Positions 15,781 through 34,646 of a DNA stretch of 64,000 bases are shown in pieces. The stretch spans positions 4,569,911 to 4,633,910 of the forward strand of contig JABACO010000018.1 in NCBI GenBank assembly GCA_013339895.1. Direction: 5' to 3'. Every line of letters starts with the position of its first letter. Position 1 is the stretch's first letter. The notes beneath the pieces are model-generated. The model saw only the letters and a program-made list of their open reading frames with translations, was not told where the DNA came from and made no database searches. Origin of the DNA: Ephydatia muelleri. Lineage: Eukaryota; Porifera; Demospongiae; Spongillida; Spongillidae. Both the position numbers and the translations under genes were made by a program.

Positions 15781-16090
15781 ACTCAGCATGAAGCATCACG
15801 TCACTAATTTCTCGTCTTCAACAGGTTGCGTGGGATCATGAGTATTATTACCGGTAAAGTTTACATGTCTCCCATCATCACTGCTGTATCTCACGTGATA
15901 TATGGTCGGGGTCTGTGTTAAACAAATCAGGGCTGCCTCGTAGGTGTTGCGAAAATGTATGTTTTGCACGTGTTTTTATGTTTGCTCCTAAGTGTATATA
16001 TACGTACGTGCTTGGAAATATTTACGTGTCTGGCTATCGCTTCATATGTCTGTTTCCAAGTGTTTCTAATAGCGCGTTTAATTTTCAGAA

Positions 16091-18252
16091 ATGGACGGAC
16101 GGATCACGTTGAAACGTGCTGAAGCAGAGCTCCGAGACATCAGCGGCGAGTGGAGAAAGATAGGCATTGAACTGGGGGTGGGCGACCTTCCCATTATTGG
16201 TGCTCACCATGGCAGCTATAGTGAGAGATGTTTATCTGAGGTGTTATGCAGTTGGATCAGGAATGAAAGGAATCCATCATGGAATAAGTTATGCAATGCC
16301 TTGGAGAACGCTGGCCTACAAAGTAAGGCAAAGAAACTCAGAGAGAAGTACTCCAGTCCAACTACACCAGGTACACAAGGTGAATATGGGCGTATTTTAC
16401 ACTATAGTCATATAAGCGTGAATAAAAGATACAAAACCAACCCTCAGAAAACTCATTTTGACAAACTCATTCCTACACCTACATTTGTGGATATCTAGTC
16501 AGTCCATAGTTTCACCAGAGATAATATATAAAAGGATTGGAAACTCGTTATGTGTGCCATTCAATGCATGGTATCCCAGTATGCCAGTTGGGCAACGCAT
16601 ACCACTCTGCACTTGTTAAAAGGAGTGGATTTGAGTCAACCGTGGCATAATAAATTCTGTCCACTATTGTAATCGCTGTTCTGTTAGATACTTACATTTG
16701 TTGGAAAAGCTATTGTGAACATTTGTCCAGAGTCAATGGTGCAAAGAGTAAAAAACAAGAATAGTTAAGAGTAGTACGTAAGTTATCATGGGACAATCCA
16801 CAAGGTAGCTGTACTGTATGTAGGACTTTTCATAGTGCACATAAAGCTTAAAAATTCTTATTTTCCTTACTTTTTGCACATACATCACTTACAATCATGG
16901 AGCTGTGACTCTGCACCACTTGTGTCCTAATACAAAGTATAATGCATCCGTGTGAACAGGTGTGCACATATTAGGGTATATGTGAACAGGTGTGCACATA
17001 TTACTTGCCGTACATTATCTTAACTAGTGATTAATTTCATAATATATGTTATGGATGTATAATGAATTGAACATGGATAATTAACATTAGTCATCAGTTT
17101 ATTAAAAATTACAAATAGATTTACTTCCAACTGTGGATAAAAGATGTACTAACACATTATAAATTTAGCCAACTAAATTGAAAGTGGCAAGGTTGGCACT
17201 GGGTCCAGCCCACTCTCACATTTGAGCGGACAAGGCTCAAGTTGATCCTTCAGCACTGCAGCAGGCACTCCAAATAGGACATGGACGGCAGCTATAAATA
17301 GTATATTCTAAGTGTAATTTAATCTCCTATAGAAATCTGGCTACCCCTACTCATTATGTGGAGGGCAACAATTCATTGGATGTTATGGATACAATTTGTG
17401 ATCTTGCTGTCAATCTCTCCTTGATCAGACCTTAAGAAAAAATCCCACTGCAATGTTGTTTCCTTGGCTACATTTAAAAGCAAGCTAATACATTTACATA
17501 CTTTGCTAGAATGTGCAACTCCTGTCTGGTCACCTAGTTTGAAGGAAGATATTCCAAAGTAGAAGGTATTTTACCTGCCAGTATGCAATGTGGTCTATGG
17601 TTAGTCTACATAACAGCAATGATAAGAGAACATAACAAAGAGCTTATCATCTATGGCTGCTTCTAGATGTGATATAACCCTCCTTTCATAAGCTTTGTTG
17701 ACAACAGCACTTTTTGAGTTGAGAAAATGTGCATTAAAATGCATGCATCCTTTTCACTCACATTTATTTTATCTGCACATGTATGGACACATGAGCCAAT
17801 TATGTAATGCTTCACATGTACTGTAGAGTTCCTAACAAGGTACCAAACTCTTCCCCCGAAACACCTGAATTTTGCTATTGAGGTGCTCTAGGTGCCCATG
17901 TAGTCATGCACTACTATGCTCACATGTGTAGTACTAAAACTGATTGCTGGGCACTCGTAGTCAAGGCATGCACATTAGTATGTATGTAAAGGGATAATAT
18001 CAATACAAAAAATGATGAAGTTAATTGAGCTCAAAGCAAAACGTTCTATACGAGAAAGTGAGGGTTGGTCTGTACAAAGCAAGGGAAGTAATTGACATGC
18101 ACATACCTGTGGAAGCTTAGCATACGAGGAAAAACATGGTTCTCTAAAATGCTAAGTTTAGGACATGTTACCCAGTCAAAACTCTTAACAACATTGCAGT
18201 AACATCCCACTGACTTTCTCTATGATAATAACTGTATGACTCACAATAAAAT

Positions 18253-18323
<71 letters not shown>

Positions 18324-21300
18324 ATGATAGAATAGGTTTTTTAAATGTCTGGAGTAGTAAAGAGCCTTATGTAGCTCTGGGCCCCAGGCAGCCTTTTGGT
18401 CTTCCTTTTATGTATTATCTTAAATAGTTATAAATGCAGACTGTGCTGTACTATTGTGGTTCTTGGCATCTACTTGGAGGATCTGCTGGTTTGTATCATT
18501 GGTGGTATGTTTATAGTAGTAGTGGGTTCCATTACATTGTAATGCTATGGTGACTGCAAGATGCATTGGGTAGACAGACACAAGTGTCTCCATAAGTTAG
18601 GAAGCTCACAGTCTGATATCAAATAACATAGAGCTTTTTTAAAATTGAAACATTTATTCAGATGTACATATTGCTGAGTGTTTTCTGTTGAAGGCCAGCC
18701 CATGCCATTATACACAACCTTATGCCCATGATCAGCTTGAGATCTAGATCTCTCGCTCATCATGCTTTTCGATCCAATGTTTTCACTGAATTGGATTCTT
18801 TACCTCAGTATGTTACCTACTGTACGTTTCAGTTTTTGCTAACGACTTAAATCCTAGTGCAAAATGTATAAATGCATATATGTATGCTTAGCTGCAGTTC
18901 AGAATATTTTTGTGTGTTTAATTTATTTTCTGTTTCTTTATGTAATGCTGCTGGAAACCACATCAAATCAAATTTATAGTATTGGGTGTTTGACAAAGTT
19001 GTGTGTTGTAAGATTTAGTGACAGAAGTCAGTTATTACAAACTGGGTGACATTTACAATGTGGCTTCCATCTGCTGCTGGTCCACCTCAACATTGCTATG
19101 CTGCTTCAAACCAGGTACACTGCGAAGGTCGAACATGCAAATGTAGCTCTGTAGTGGTAGCCAGAGTACTCACTGCCACTGTACTTACTCATGTGTCTAC
19201 TTTGCTGTGGTTACGACATGTATGCTACCTACTGTGAGTAACTCCTTTCCTTTTGCACACAACATTCTGACAATGGTGAGCTGTAGAATTGGAAGCCAAG
19301 TCTAGTCCAATGCATGGCCCTACTTAATTGCCTTTACATGTAGACTGTCTGTACACATCTTTTGCCCTGGAAGAAAGAAAGAAGATGCAATGCTTTTGTC
19401 TGTACAGATGCTGATAGCTGGAGGCACCTACACATTTGCCAGATCTCATATACATGGTGATTTGATCCGTTTCAAGTGCATTGTTGTACCTGTGGTCACT
19501 GGAACCCCCTCCCCAATCCCTGCCACCTGACCATGAGATCACTACTGATAGGAATTTGGGGGAGATTAGGGGCGGGTATCTAGAATTTCGTGGCGAGGGA
19601 CATCAACATGTCAGCACGTAACACTTCTTGAGTACTTGCCTTACCTTTAACAGATGATGTCATTAGTGTAGTTAAGAGTGTAAGGGAAGGGATGACAACC
19701 ATGGGATCCTCTTGTACTAATAGTACTTTGTTTCTTTAATTAAAAGGTGAACAAGGCAATTATATACTTCTGAGGGATCGAAAAATGGAAACTGTTTCTT
19801 GGTCTATTCCTGGTGTGTACACCAAGAAGGCTGAGATTGAGATTTCAAGAGGGGAACTGCTCATTCGGAAAGGAGACTTGTTACGAATCAATGGAAACGA
19901 AAATGCAGCATTTGAATTTCACACAGAATGTGAAAACATTGCACCACTTTTCATTAGTGTGCAGTATAACCTTCTCAAAGCAATCGCAACAGCTCAGGAG
20001 CGTATTTCTGTTTTTGCAACTCCTGGCTGGCTGGACTGGGGTGGTGATGTGAAGAAAGGTGATGAGGTCTACATACGTGTGATAAAAGATGGCATAAAGT
20101 GTTGTTCTACTGCTGTCGTCCACTATATTGGAACCTTGACTGGAGATCATCCCGGGATAATGTTTGGAGTGGAAATAACTGTGAGTTGAGTATTTGCATA
20201 AGCGTGGTATGCACCTTGGTCAGTTAAATGACACTTTCCGTTAGAGTAGAGTCATGTTCCTACTAATTATTGAATTTACATTTATGAACATATTAATTGA
20301 ATACAACTTAGCAAGCAGGATATTCAATAATTGTATATTATGTTGTATGATTATTAACTTTTACTTTAATTACTATTCATGAAGTAATTTCTTTTGTTTT
20401 AAGTTTTTACCAAGTAATTAAAACATAATTTAATAACTGAATTTAAATAGCAAGCCGGACAAAGGAATTTTCTTTGATTGTGGGACACACTGCATATGAT
20501 TACATATAACCCAGGCCATTTAATGCATTAGTACATAAAATATATTCATGCATGTATGTTATGTATAATGAGTACTGCATGTATGAGGACTACAGACAGG
20601 TATACGTATAGGTTGCTCGTTTTAGTGATAACCAATCAGGAAATTTCAATTTTACTTTTTAAGGTCTGCCTGATAATAGTCCTGAAGTTGTAAGGGGTTA
20701 ATGTCCAGTGAATCAGCCGGGAGTACCTGTGCACACCATTGTGTGCAATGAAGTTTCCATTCTGCCTTTTGTGAGATCCCAGCTGAGTTTGATGAGACAA
20801 ACTTGCTGTGTAAGTTCATTTGAACTTGGGTGAAGATAGGCACAGCCAAACTTCTGTTTATATATACCTCAACAACAGCTAGCCATATTGTTGTGCAGTC
20901 TTGAAAGCTTGTAGGGGCATCTGGGGGTCAGTAATAATTGGCCATCAATAAGCTTGCCACTTATAACATCTTATAGGTCGCACCAAAAGACAGTTGATTA
21001 TTGTATTCAATTACAGCACATTATGTTGGTCCTCCAAGGTCTTTCAATATGTCTGGCCTTCATTGCAGACTGTTAAATAAAACAGTAGCACGTCTGTAGC
21101 ATGATCGCACTTGTGAATGATGCAGAGAAACCTTTGGCTTCATAGCTAATTTAAGAGCCAATATCAACCCCATCATATGTGATGAATATCTTCCCACAGG
21201 ACTCCAGATATTATGGTTGTGGTACCTCTGGTGGAGTATTTAATAAAATCAGATACTTCTCCTGTCCAGACTGCAATGGACTATTTTTGTCACTGGCTTC

Positions 21301-24300
21301 AGTAGCCAATCAACCAAATTGGTTGAAGCTGGAGTACCGTCAACCGAAAAGGGATATTGTTGCAGAAGGAATGCAAAAGGATAGCAATAATGGTCCCATC
21401 CCTGCAAAGAGAATTAACAAAGAATCAGCATCACCAAATATGGAGATCAATAGAGCTGATGTTGACACAAAACAATTGTGTTATGGATCAAGAGTGTCTG
21501 TTATGACAAAGGATGGGAAGAAAGTAAAAGGGACAGTCAGGTGGGCAGGAGAGCTTCCACTAGAAAGTGATGACCCAAAGAAGAAGATACCAGTATATGG
21601 TGTAGAAACAGTAAGTTTTTTTTCAAGAATGTTTGTACATCGTTTTCATCATTACTGAATTCAAGCTTTGCATTTTACTTTTATTTATACATGTACAGGT
21701 ATATGGAATATGTCTGCACTCATTACTATTTGTATATAGCAGGTCCCATTGCATGTGTTAACTTCTCATTTCGGGTTAAGCTACATGTACAGTACATTGG
21801 AAGCAACTGCCCTATCATTCTTCTGCTTAGATATGTGAATAGTTTCTGTGAAAGGGCAAGCACCTAAATGCAGTTCTTCGACTTCCAATTGTCCTTATGC
21901 GTGCATTATTTAAAACATTCTTATCCTGGTCCGGGTTAGCACTAGATTAGAATATCATATAACTGTCGACCACTGATCAAAACAAATGAAATAAATACAT
22001 CTATGACTATAATAGCCCTGAAAGGAAGACCTCAGTTTGTAGTTGGTCGTGATCATGGCTGGGTATTTGTTCAGCAAACTATGGTTGAACTAGGTGAGCA
22101 AATGTGACATGGGAAAAGTGCATCAGGTACAAAAGATATTCATAAGGTGGCTGGAGCGGATGATGAGGTAAGAAAACAGCAGCTGTAAAGAAAAGGCAGC
22201 ATTGGCACAACACCTTGGACCAGAGATAGCAAGAGAAACTAATATTGAACAGCAGTTGAAAATAATCGAGGGCCCTCTAACTGTGTGTGTATTGCTCTCC
22301 ATGTTTTAATCCCACATGCATTTTCTTATTTGTTCACAGTTTTTTTAGTACTCCCCAGTAAGTAGGATACCAGTTCTTATTAGCCCTGAGAGGGAAATCT
22401 CAGTTCTAAGTTGTTGTAGCAAGGTATATACTCCACAGTCAATTGTCCAACTCGATGAGCAAATACAATTTATCTTTGAGAAATTGAGTTAAGGGTAGAG
22501 TTTGTTGTGATGTTGGGGGTGAAGTGGTGTTTCGTATGTATGAATGTCTTCATGGGTTGTTTGTTTGTTTTATGGCCAGGATGTTCGTGTCAGGTACGAC
22601 CAGATAGAGCCTATTATTGTCTTGAAAGGGAGACCTCAGTTTGGAGCTAGTCCTGATCACGGCAGGGTGTTTATTCCACAAACAATGGTGGAACTAGATG
22701 TGCAAATAAATGATTCTGACACTACTGAAACTAAAACTAAAAGCATGGTAGGTACAAAAGATGTCCATAAGGAGGTTGGAGTGGATAATGATGAAAGAAA
22801 AAAAACAGAATTAAAGTTTCAAAATGAAAAGGCAGCATCACCCCAAGATTCTGTACCAGAGATTGGCAGTCATCAACCATCAGTTGTTGTACCAGCTCAA
22901 GGTGACTGGGCTACTCCACATCATGTAGGAATTGGATCTGCTGTTGTCATTTCTAACAGCAATCCTCCAATGTATGGAACCATTAGATGGATTGGGACAA
23001 TGCCACAAGTACATGGATATGTAGCTGGAATGGAACTGGTTAGTGTGACCTTGTATGCAATAATTAATTAATCTCCTAGCCAATGTAACATATTCTACAC
23101 TTCCCAATCTGATCCAAGAGTAGGGTTGGGAAAGAAATACAAAATCAGGGCTTAATTCTTTCGTTAGTGGGGTGGGGGAGGGAAAGAGGGAAATGTGCAG
23201 TCATTTAACTCAGCAGTTTGTTGTAGAGGTCTGTATATTGAACTTGGTTATTAAGTCCCTTTATTGCTGGTTTGACATCTCATTATGTTAGTTATTTTTA
23301 ATGATTTTTTTGGTTCCTACATCATGCAGAGCCAGCACAAAAAAACTGATTTGTCATATGAATACTGTTTGTTACTGACCTTCAGTTTGCGTACCATATG
23401 AATGTGTTTGACCTTGTAGGAAACACCAGTGGCTGGATGTACTGATGGTGTGTGGTTACGCAATGGAGTACATGTGCGTTATTTTGACTGTCCACCAAAC
23501 AAGGGATACTTCTGCCTGTTAGAACAGTTGGTGCCTGACCAAAGGTTTATGGCAAGTAGCAAAGCTCTGATTAATTGTAAGTTGTGTGTATGTACAGAAT
23601 ATTAAGTTTTGATAACATACTTCACACTTGACATCAACATTTTTGTTAATCAAACTGCTATCCTATGTGTTACATCAGATAACTGCAACTGCATACTCAT
23701 ACAAGAGTTGCTGACTTTTGGATACACCAATGGAATTTACTATTGCTTTCATCATTGCAATTTTATAAATTTAATAAACCAACTGGCTATTTGAGACTTT
23801 TGTGAGGCACACATTTTTTAAAGCTGAGAACATGCAAAAATATGTTACGTTTTATTTGGATTTCAACTAAACATTTCAGCAACATACAATTAGCATGTAC
23901 AGTTATGAATTTGCTGTTTATAATTTTACACATGTTATTGTGCATTATTTTAAGTAAACATATAAATAGTGGGCTTCCATTAATTAAATATCTTTGCAGG
24001 ATTGTATACATGTTGTTTTCATTATACACATCTTCTGTACTCATTGCATGTGTGTGTACTTCCATAGCTATAAATGAACAAAGGACACATTGGAAGGCAG
24101 AAAAAACTATTGAAACACTAGAAGATCATTCCCAAGAAGAGAGCATTGACCAATATCATAATGAAGTAACACAAAGTCAGGTAATGGAGGAACACAATCA
24201 AGCAGTCATGGAACGAGATCAAGCAATGAAGGAGCGAGAGCAAGTTTCACAGGAACGAGATCAAACAATGAAGGAACGTGACCAGGCAAGGAGAGAGCAA

Positions 24301-25605
24301 ATTCAGATGATGAATGAGCGAGACCAAGCAGTGAAAGAGCGAGATCAAGCAATGAAGGAACGAGATCAAGCAACATTGAGGCAGGATCAAGCAATGAAAG
24401 AACGAGATCAAGCAACATTGAGGCAGGATCAAGCAATGAAGGAACGAGATCAAGCAACATTGAGGCAGGATCAAGCAATGAAGGAGCGAGATCAAGCAAC
24501 AATGAGGCAGGATCAAGCAATAAAGGAGCGAGATCAAGCAATGAAGGAGCGAGATGAGGCAATATGGGGGAGAGATCAAGCTAGGAAAGAGCGAAATCAG
24601 GCAGCAAAGGAAAGAGATCAAGCAAAGAAGGTGCAAATTCAAAAAGTGATGGAACACGACTCAAAGCTCAAGGAACAAGAGCAGGCAATCAAGGAGAGAG
24701 ATCAAGCCACAAAAGAATGCAATCGAATATTGAAAGAATGGGATAAAACCAAGAAGGGATTAGAAATTCTAAAACAAGAATACTCCAAACGTAATGCATT
24801 CTGGATAGTACCACGTCGTCATGTAACAGTGCTGGAGAGATCATTAGGAGATGGAGCATGGGGAAATGTTAGAAAAGGAAAGTTCAGAGGTCAACAGGTG
24901 GCTATTAAGTGTGTACATGAGGCTATCTTCTCCAAACAGACAATGCAACGAGTGTACCGTGAGATCTGTACTATGTCCCAAGTACACCACCCCAATCTTG
25001 TGCTATTTATAGCAGCAGTGCTGGATGACCAGGGGGGACCCATGATCATCACTGAACTGTTGGACACCACATTGAGGAAGGCCTATGAGGACAACCTCCT
25101 TAGCCAGCTGGTCGTGTGCATGGACATATTTCGTGATGTGGCCTCTGCCCTATGCTACCTCCATGGGCTTGAAGAACCCATCATCCACAGAGATGTCAGC
25201 TCAGCCAATGTCCTTTTAAAGGCAGTGGCAAAAGGTGAATGGAAAGCCAAATTATCGGACTTTGGGTCTGCCAATTGGGCCAAGGAAGCCTCCACTATGG
25301 GGGAAGGTGCCATTGTCTATACAGCCCCAGAGGCCTATCCAGTCCACCCATCTCTCAATGTCAAGCCACCACCACAGACCACCAAGATTGATGTTTACAG
25401 TTATGGAATACTGCTGTGTGAGGTCGCTTTGAGGGAGCTTCCCAATCCTGATACTCTCCATGAAATGAAAGCAAAAGTGATTGCCAAGTATCCCTTCCTT
25501 CATCCCGTGGTGCTAACATGCACTGAAAATGAGCCTGAACGACGACCTACCATGTCTAGAATTATGGAACAATTAATGGACCTACGTACTGTTCTGATTG
25601 ATTAA
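16091..25605 (+). CDS. Death domain - CYLD-type CAP-Gly x3 - coiled coil - protein kinase
   Basis: Six exons give about 1095 aa: 16091-16379 (a donor at 16370 also keeps phase), 19747-20180, 21200-21610, 22580-23038, 23420-23576, 24068-25605. All junctions are GT/AG with matching phase. Residues about 1-90 look like a death domain (VLCSWIRNERNPSWNKLCNA). Next come an about 60-aa linker and CAP-Gly 1 (GIMFGVEIT, then IRYFSCPDCNGLFLSL). CAP-Gly 2 runs SRVSVMTKDGKKVKGTVRWA to GRPQFGASPDHGRVFI. CAP-Gly 3 runs GTIRWIGTMPQ to AGCTDGVWLRNGV. The order, spacing and residues resemble the three CAP-Gly domains of CYLD. The ubiquitin-protease half of CYLD is absent. Instead exon 6 has a 14-residue repeat coiled coil and a kinase with GDGAWGNV (G-loop), VAIK, HRDVSSANVLL, DFG and TAPEAY, so all catalytic residues are present. 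Probably cytoplasmic: no signal or membrane segment was seen. A death-fold signalling kinase is inferred. Confidence 0.82.
16380..19746. other. Intron 1 of the death-domain kinase gene (3.4 kb)
   Basis: No exon is recognised. The stretch includes a short tandem duplication (GTGAACAGGTGTGCACATATTA at about 16951 and 16981), a (GT)n tract at 18255-18320, and AT-rich sequence. The final 125 bp before exon 2 (from about 19622) recurs at 63627-63759 before the paralogous exon. Confidence 0.6.
18255..18320. repeat. (GT)n microsatellite
   Basis: Uninterrupted GT tract of about 65 bp in intron 1 of the death-domain kinase gene. Confidence 0.97.
22000..22112 (+). pseudogene. Tandem duplicate of the start of exon 4 (CAP-Gly 2 second half)
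   Basis: After a possible acceptor (ACTATAATAG) the reading is LKGRPQFVVGRDHGWVFVQQ TMVELGEQM and then TGA. It is closely similar to the segment LKGRPQFGASPDHGRVFIPQ at about 22620-22690 of the real exon 4. The trailing nucleotides also match the exon for another 80 bp or so, with frame loss. It lies in intron 3. Splicing to it would truncate the protein after CAP-Gly 2. It is either a dead exon duplicate or a stop-containing alternative exon. Confidence 0.6.
22375..22485 (+). pseudogene. Second, more decayed duplicate of the exon 4 start
   Basis: The sequence CCCTGAGAGGGAAATCTCAG corresponds to the CTTGAAAGGGAGACCTCAG of exon 4 (about 22622) and is followed by a recognisable CAACTCGATGAGCAAAT. 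It has several stops. With the copy at 22000 it makes three tandem versions of the same exon segment at roughly 300-bp intervals. Confidence 0.55.
24186..24760 (+). repeat. In-frame 42-bp/14-aa repeat encoding the coiled coil
   Basis: Within exon 6 of the kinase gene, units of the form KERDQATLRQDQAM (14 residues, two heptads) are repeated, perfectly in the centre (about 24330-24530) and more loosely on both sides (RDQAMKERDQ). The strict 42-bp period makes copy-number change likely and keeps the frame. The product is a highly charged helix that probably self-associates between the CAP-Gly part and the kinase. Confidence 0.9.
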
Positions 25606-25662
25606 ATTAGATGCCATTTCTTAGTACATTGTTCAGCTAGTTTATATAGGTATTCATCTATA

Positions 25663-25846
25663 CACTGCGCCACAGCATTTAGTATGCAGAGCTGTGCAGA
25701 GTCTGCATACCAACCATATGCAGATGAGTATCATTGAAGTGTTCATATGCAGACGTCTGCATATGAACACTTCAATGATACTCATCTGCATATGGTTAGT
25801 ATGCAGACTCTGCACAACCCTGCATACTAAATGCTGTGGCGCAGTG
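25663..25846. repeat. 184-bp near-perfect palindrome in the kinase gene 3' region
   Basis: Two 92-bp arms (25663-25754 and 25755-25846) meet without a loop at AGACGTCT. The outer ends are CACTGCGCCACAGCATTT and its complement AAATGCTGTGGCGCAGTG. Only a few mismatches are visible. It begins 58 bp after the kinase stop codon, so it is probably in the 3' UTR, where the RNA would form one long hairpin. It may be a foldback MITE. Confidence 0.9.
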
Positions 25847-27655
25847 ATAATTATAATACATGTGTTTTTTTTCATCAATATTGTGCATAATTAAATATAG
25901 TACATTATGCAGTAATAAATACTGGCTAGCAGTTTGGATGGTGGTGGACTGCACAAAGGCTTAACATGTGGGCCACATAATAATAGTATGTATAAATATA
26001 ATTTATAATAATCAGCGGTTCCAGCCTGAAGACATGTTGCTCATCCAATCTATAATGTCCACCAGCCCATGCCAAAATATCCTTTTAGGTAAAATGGAGC
26101 ATATGTCATTCCATCTGCTTAAGAAATCTCTAGAGCATGTATTATGTAGGATTATGATGTTATCTGATTCTCCTACGTGCACTGACATAAATACAATTAC
26201 ATTAGAATTTACTCTGTTGGCCCCAGGCATGAGCTCTTCCCTCCAAAGAGTAGCCCAATGAAATGCTCATGCATTGTTTGCTTGGATCATGGTGGCTTGG
26301 TTTAATTCAGGGAACATGTACATGAACTCTGCCCTCGTTGATGAATTTAGGTAATGTGGTGACACTAAAAATACTGTGCTAGAAAATTATTCTCTATCAA
26401 CGCAAATGCATGGCATTAGAACCACACACATGCAATATGCATCTACAAATTGTCTACAGGGAAAATATAAGGCTGGTTGAGAACACTTTTGTACACATAG
26501 TGCAGAGAATCAGTTGTTATGTATTAGTGTTACCAAACTAGTCTCTCTGACAAATCATAATGTCATGGTCATATGTACACATATATAGTGCAGAGAAAGA
26601 GTTGTTATGCATTAGTGTTACCCAACTAGTCTCTCTGACAAATCATGATGTCAAGGTACACATATATAGTGCAGAGAAAGAGTTGTTATATATGCGTTCC
26701 TCTAATTATTGAGGTTTATGGTGATTTGAATCAAGAAGCTCATGATCATCAAGCTATCAATTGTGTGGCTCAAAAACTGCCCGTGCAATCAAGGCCAAAA
26801 TATACCTGTGCAGCCATTTGGGTATCCCTTTGATGTGCCAAATGCCTTTCTCTCTTGTACTTGGTCAACTGATTCTGTACGTAATTAGTAGAGTGTCTGT
26901 CTGCATGTAATTGCACTGTTCAGTTACATACATTTGTACCTTAGAGCATATAGGAAGATGGATTTGCTTTAATACAAATCATACAATACACAATATAAAC
27001 ACCAGACAGCATACAATACATACATCATATAAGGCAACAATAAGACACAATGAAGACTAAAATTGAGATGAGATGGAAAAGAAAACGAAATTTTCTGACA
27101 CACAAGCACGTAATTATAAGACTTTACTTAATTAGGCTACTTGAATAGACAGTGTATCTTGAGACACCACTGTGATATGATAGAAGCTCAACGCTATTTT
27201 CCTGATCCAGTCCTATTAATCGAACAGGATCTTCCAATTTGATGTGCCAACATTTGGTCTTCAAAAATTGTTGTGCCACCTTCTCTAAATACTATTTTTT
27301 AATCAAAATGGTGCAAAACATGTCTCAGTCATCTTGCCCCATGTGGGTCGTTAGACAAAAGGAACCCGAGTAGCCAGGCTACATCCCTGTCGTGAGAGAG
27401 AATGAGCGCGAGGTAAGGTTGGCCTCAGCTTGTGAGCCTCCCAATAGAAAACAGACACACTGCAACAATAAGAGATACATGTATGATAGTGCTGTATTTC
27501 TGTAGTAATGTAGAAAACCTCCATTCAAGCACTTGTCAAAATGCAAATATACTGTATGTATTTACACGCACATCCCTTCACAAAACAAAACATAAATGCC
27601 TCATTAAAACACAACAGCAATACAAGACAGAACAATTAATGTGACAGTAGTGCCA
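25847..27655. other. Intergenic, no gene; about 85-bp tandem repeat at 26490-26690
   Basis: Non-coding space between the convergent 3' ends of the death-domain kinase gene (+) and DHX16 (-). 26490-26690 holds two and a half units of 80-88 bp built on AGTGCAGAGAAAGAGTTGTT and CTAGTCTCTCTGACAAATCA. Nothing else stands out. Confidence 0.6.
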
Positions 27656-33821
<6,166 letters not shown>

Positions 33822-34177
33822 CTGAAGGAGGATACAAGTGCAGTTTACAAGGAATTTATAAAGTAGCCATGGAAGGTTGAATACAATGAGTACCAGGACC
33901 CAAGCTAGTGGAACCTATGTAGGGTTGGCTCCGTGGGCATGGTTTTTGAATGAGCGTTTTAGAAGCGTTTCCTCCACTGGCCCACTAGCATATACATGTA
34001 ATCTACGAAACACCCGACAAATATATACAACATGCGCTTCGTTAAACAGTGCCATTTTCGTGGCGCAATAGTTCGGCACTTCAATATCTGTTTCTCCTTC
34101 TTCGTTTCCTCACGTGTAACGCGCATTAAGAACATCGTACGAAGACGAAATAAATATCAAATTGTACATTTTTCTTC

Positions 34178-34646
34178 TTAATGTCTAATGTCCGGGGCAT
34201 CATACTGGGGGTATATTTGTACATGTACATCCAGATGTAGGGAAATTCAGATTACTTCCATTTTGTTACTTGTGCACCAGAACTGAAATCCAACAGCACA
34301 TATATGTTTGACATGCAATGTTAGCTCTGGGCTGAAATAGGTGAGGGCTAGTTCCTTCTACAAACTACTAACCAGTTTTCCAAAGTGAAGCTCTCCCAGC
34401 CACACCTAGCGTATACATGGCATGTCTCAGAAGACCTCACTTTGGAAACATGGTTAGAAGTTGTTAGAAGGAACTAGACCTTACCTATTTCCGTCCAGAG
34501 CTAAAAATGCACGACAGACGTGTACATGCTCTTGGATTTCATTTCTGGTGGACAGTTACAAAGTGGTGTTATTCTGAATGTCTGTACATCTACATCTATG
34601 TGTACAAACGTACCCTCGGGATGACAACCAGGACATTAGGCATTAA
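34178..34646. mobile_element. Foldback MITE with TTAA target sites (copy A-prime)
   Basis: 469 bp, orthologous to 6508-6986, with ends TTAATGTCTAATGTCC and GGACATTAGGCATTAA. It predates the duplication of the block. Confidence 0.65.

Noticed and set aside
24206-24657. Minus-strand Leu/Ser/Pro-rich frames opposite the kinase exon
   Set aside because: Antisense shadow of the 42-bp coiled-coil repeat.
16091-25605. Calling the six-exon gene CYLD itself
   Set aside because: The ubiquitin-specific protease domain is absent and a kinase is present instead.
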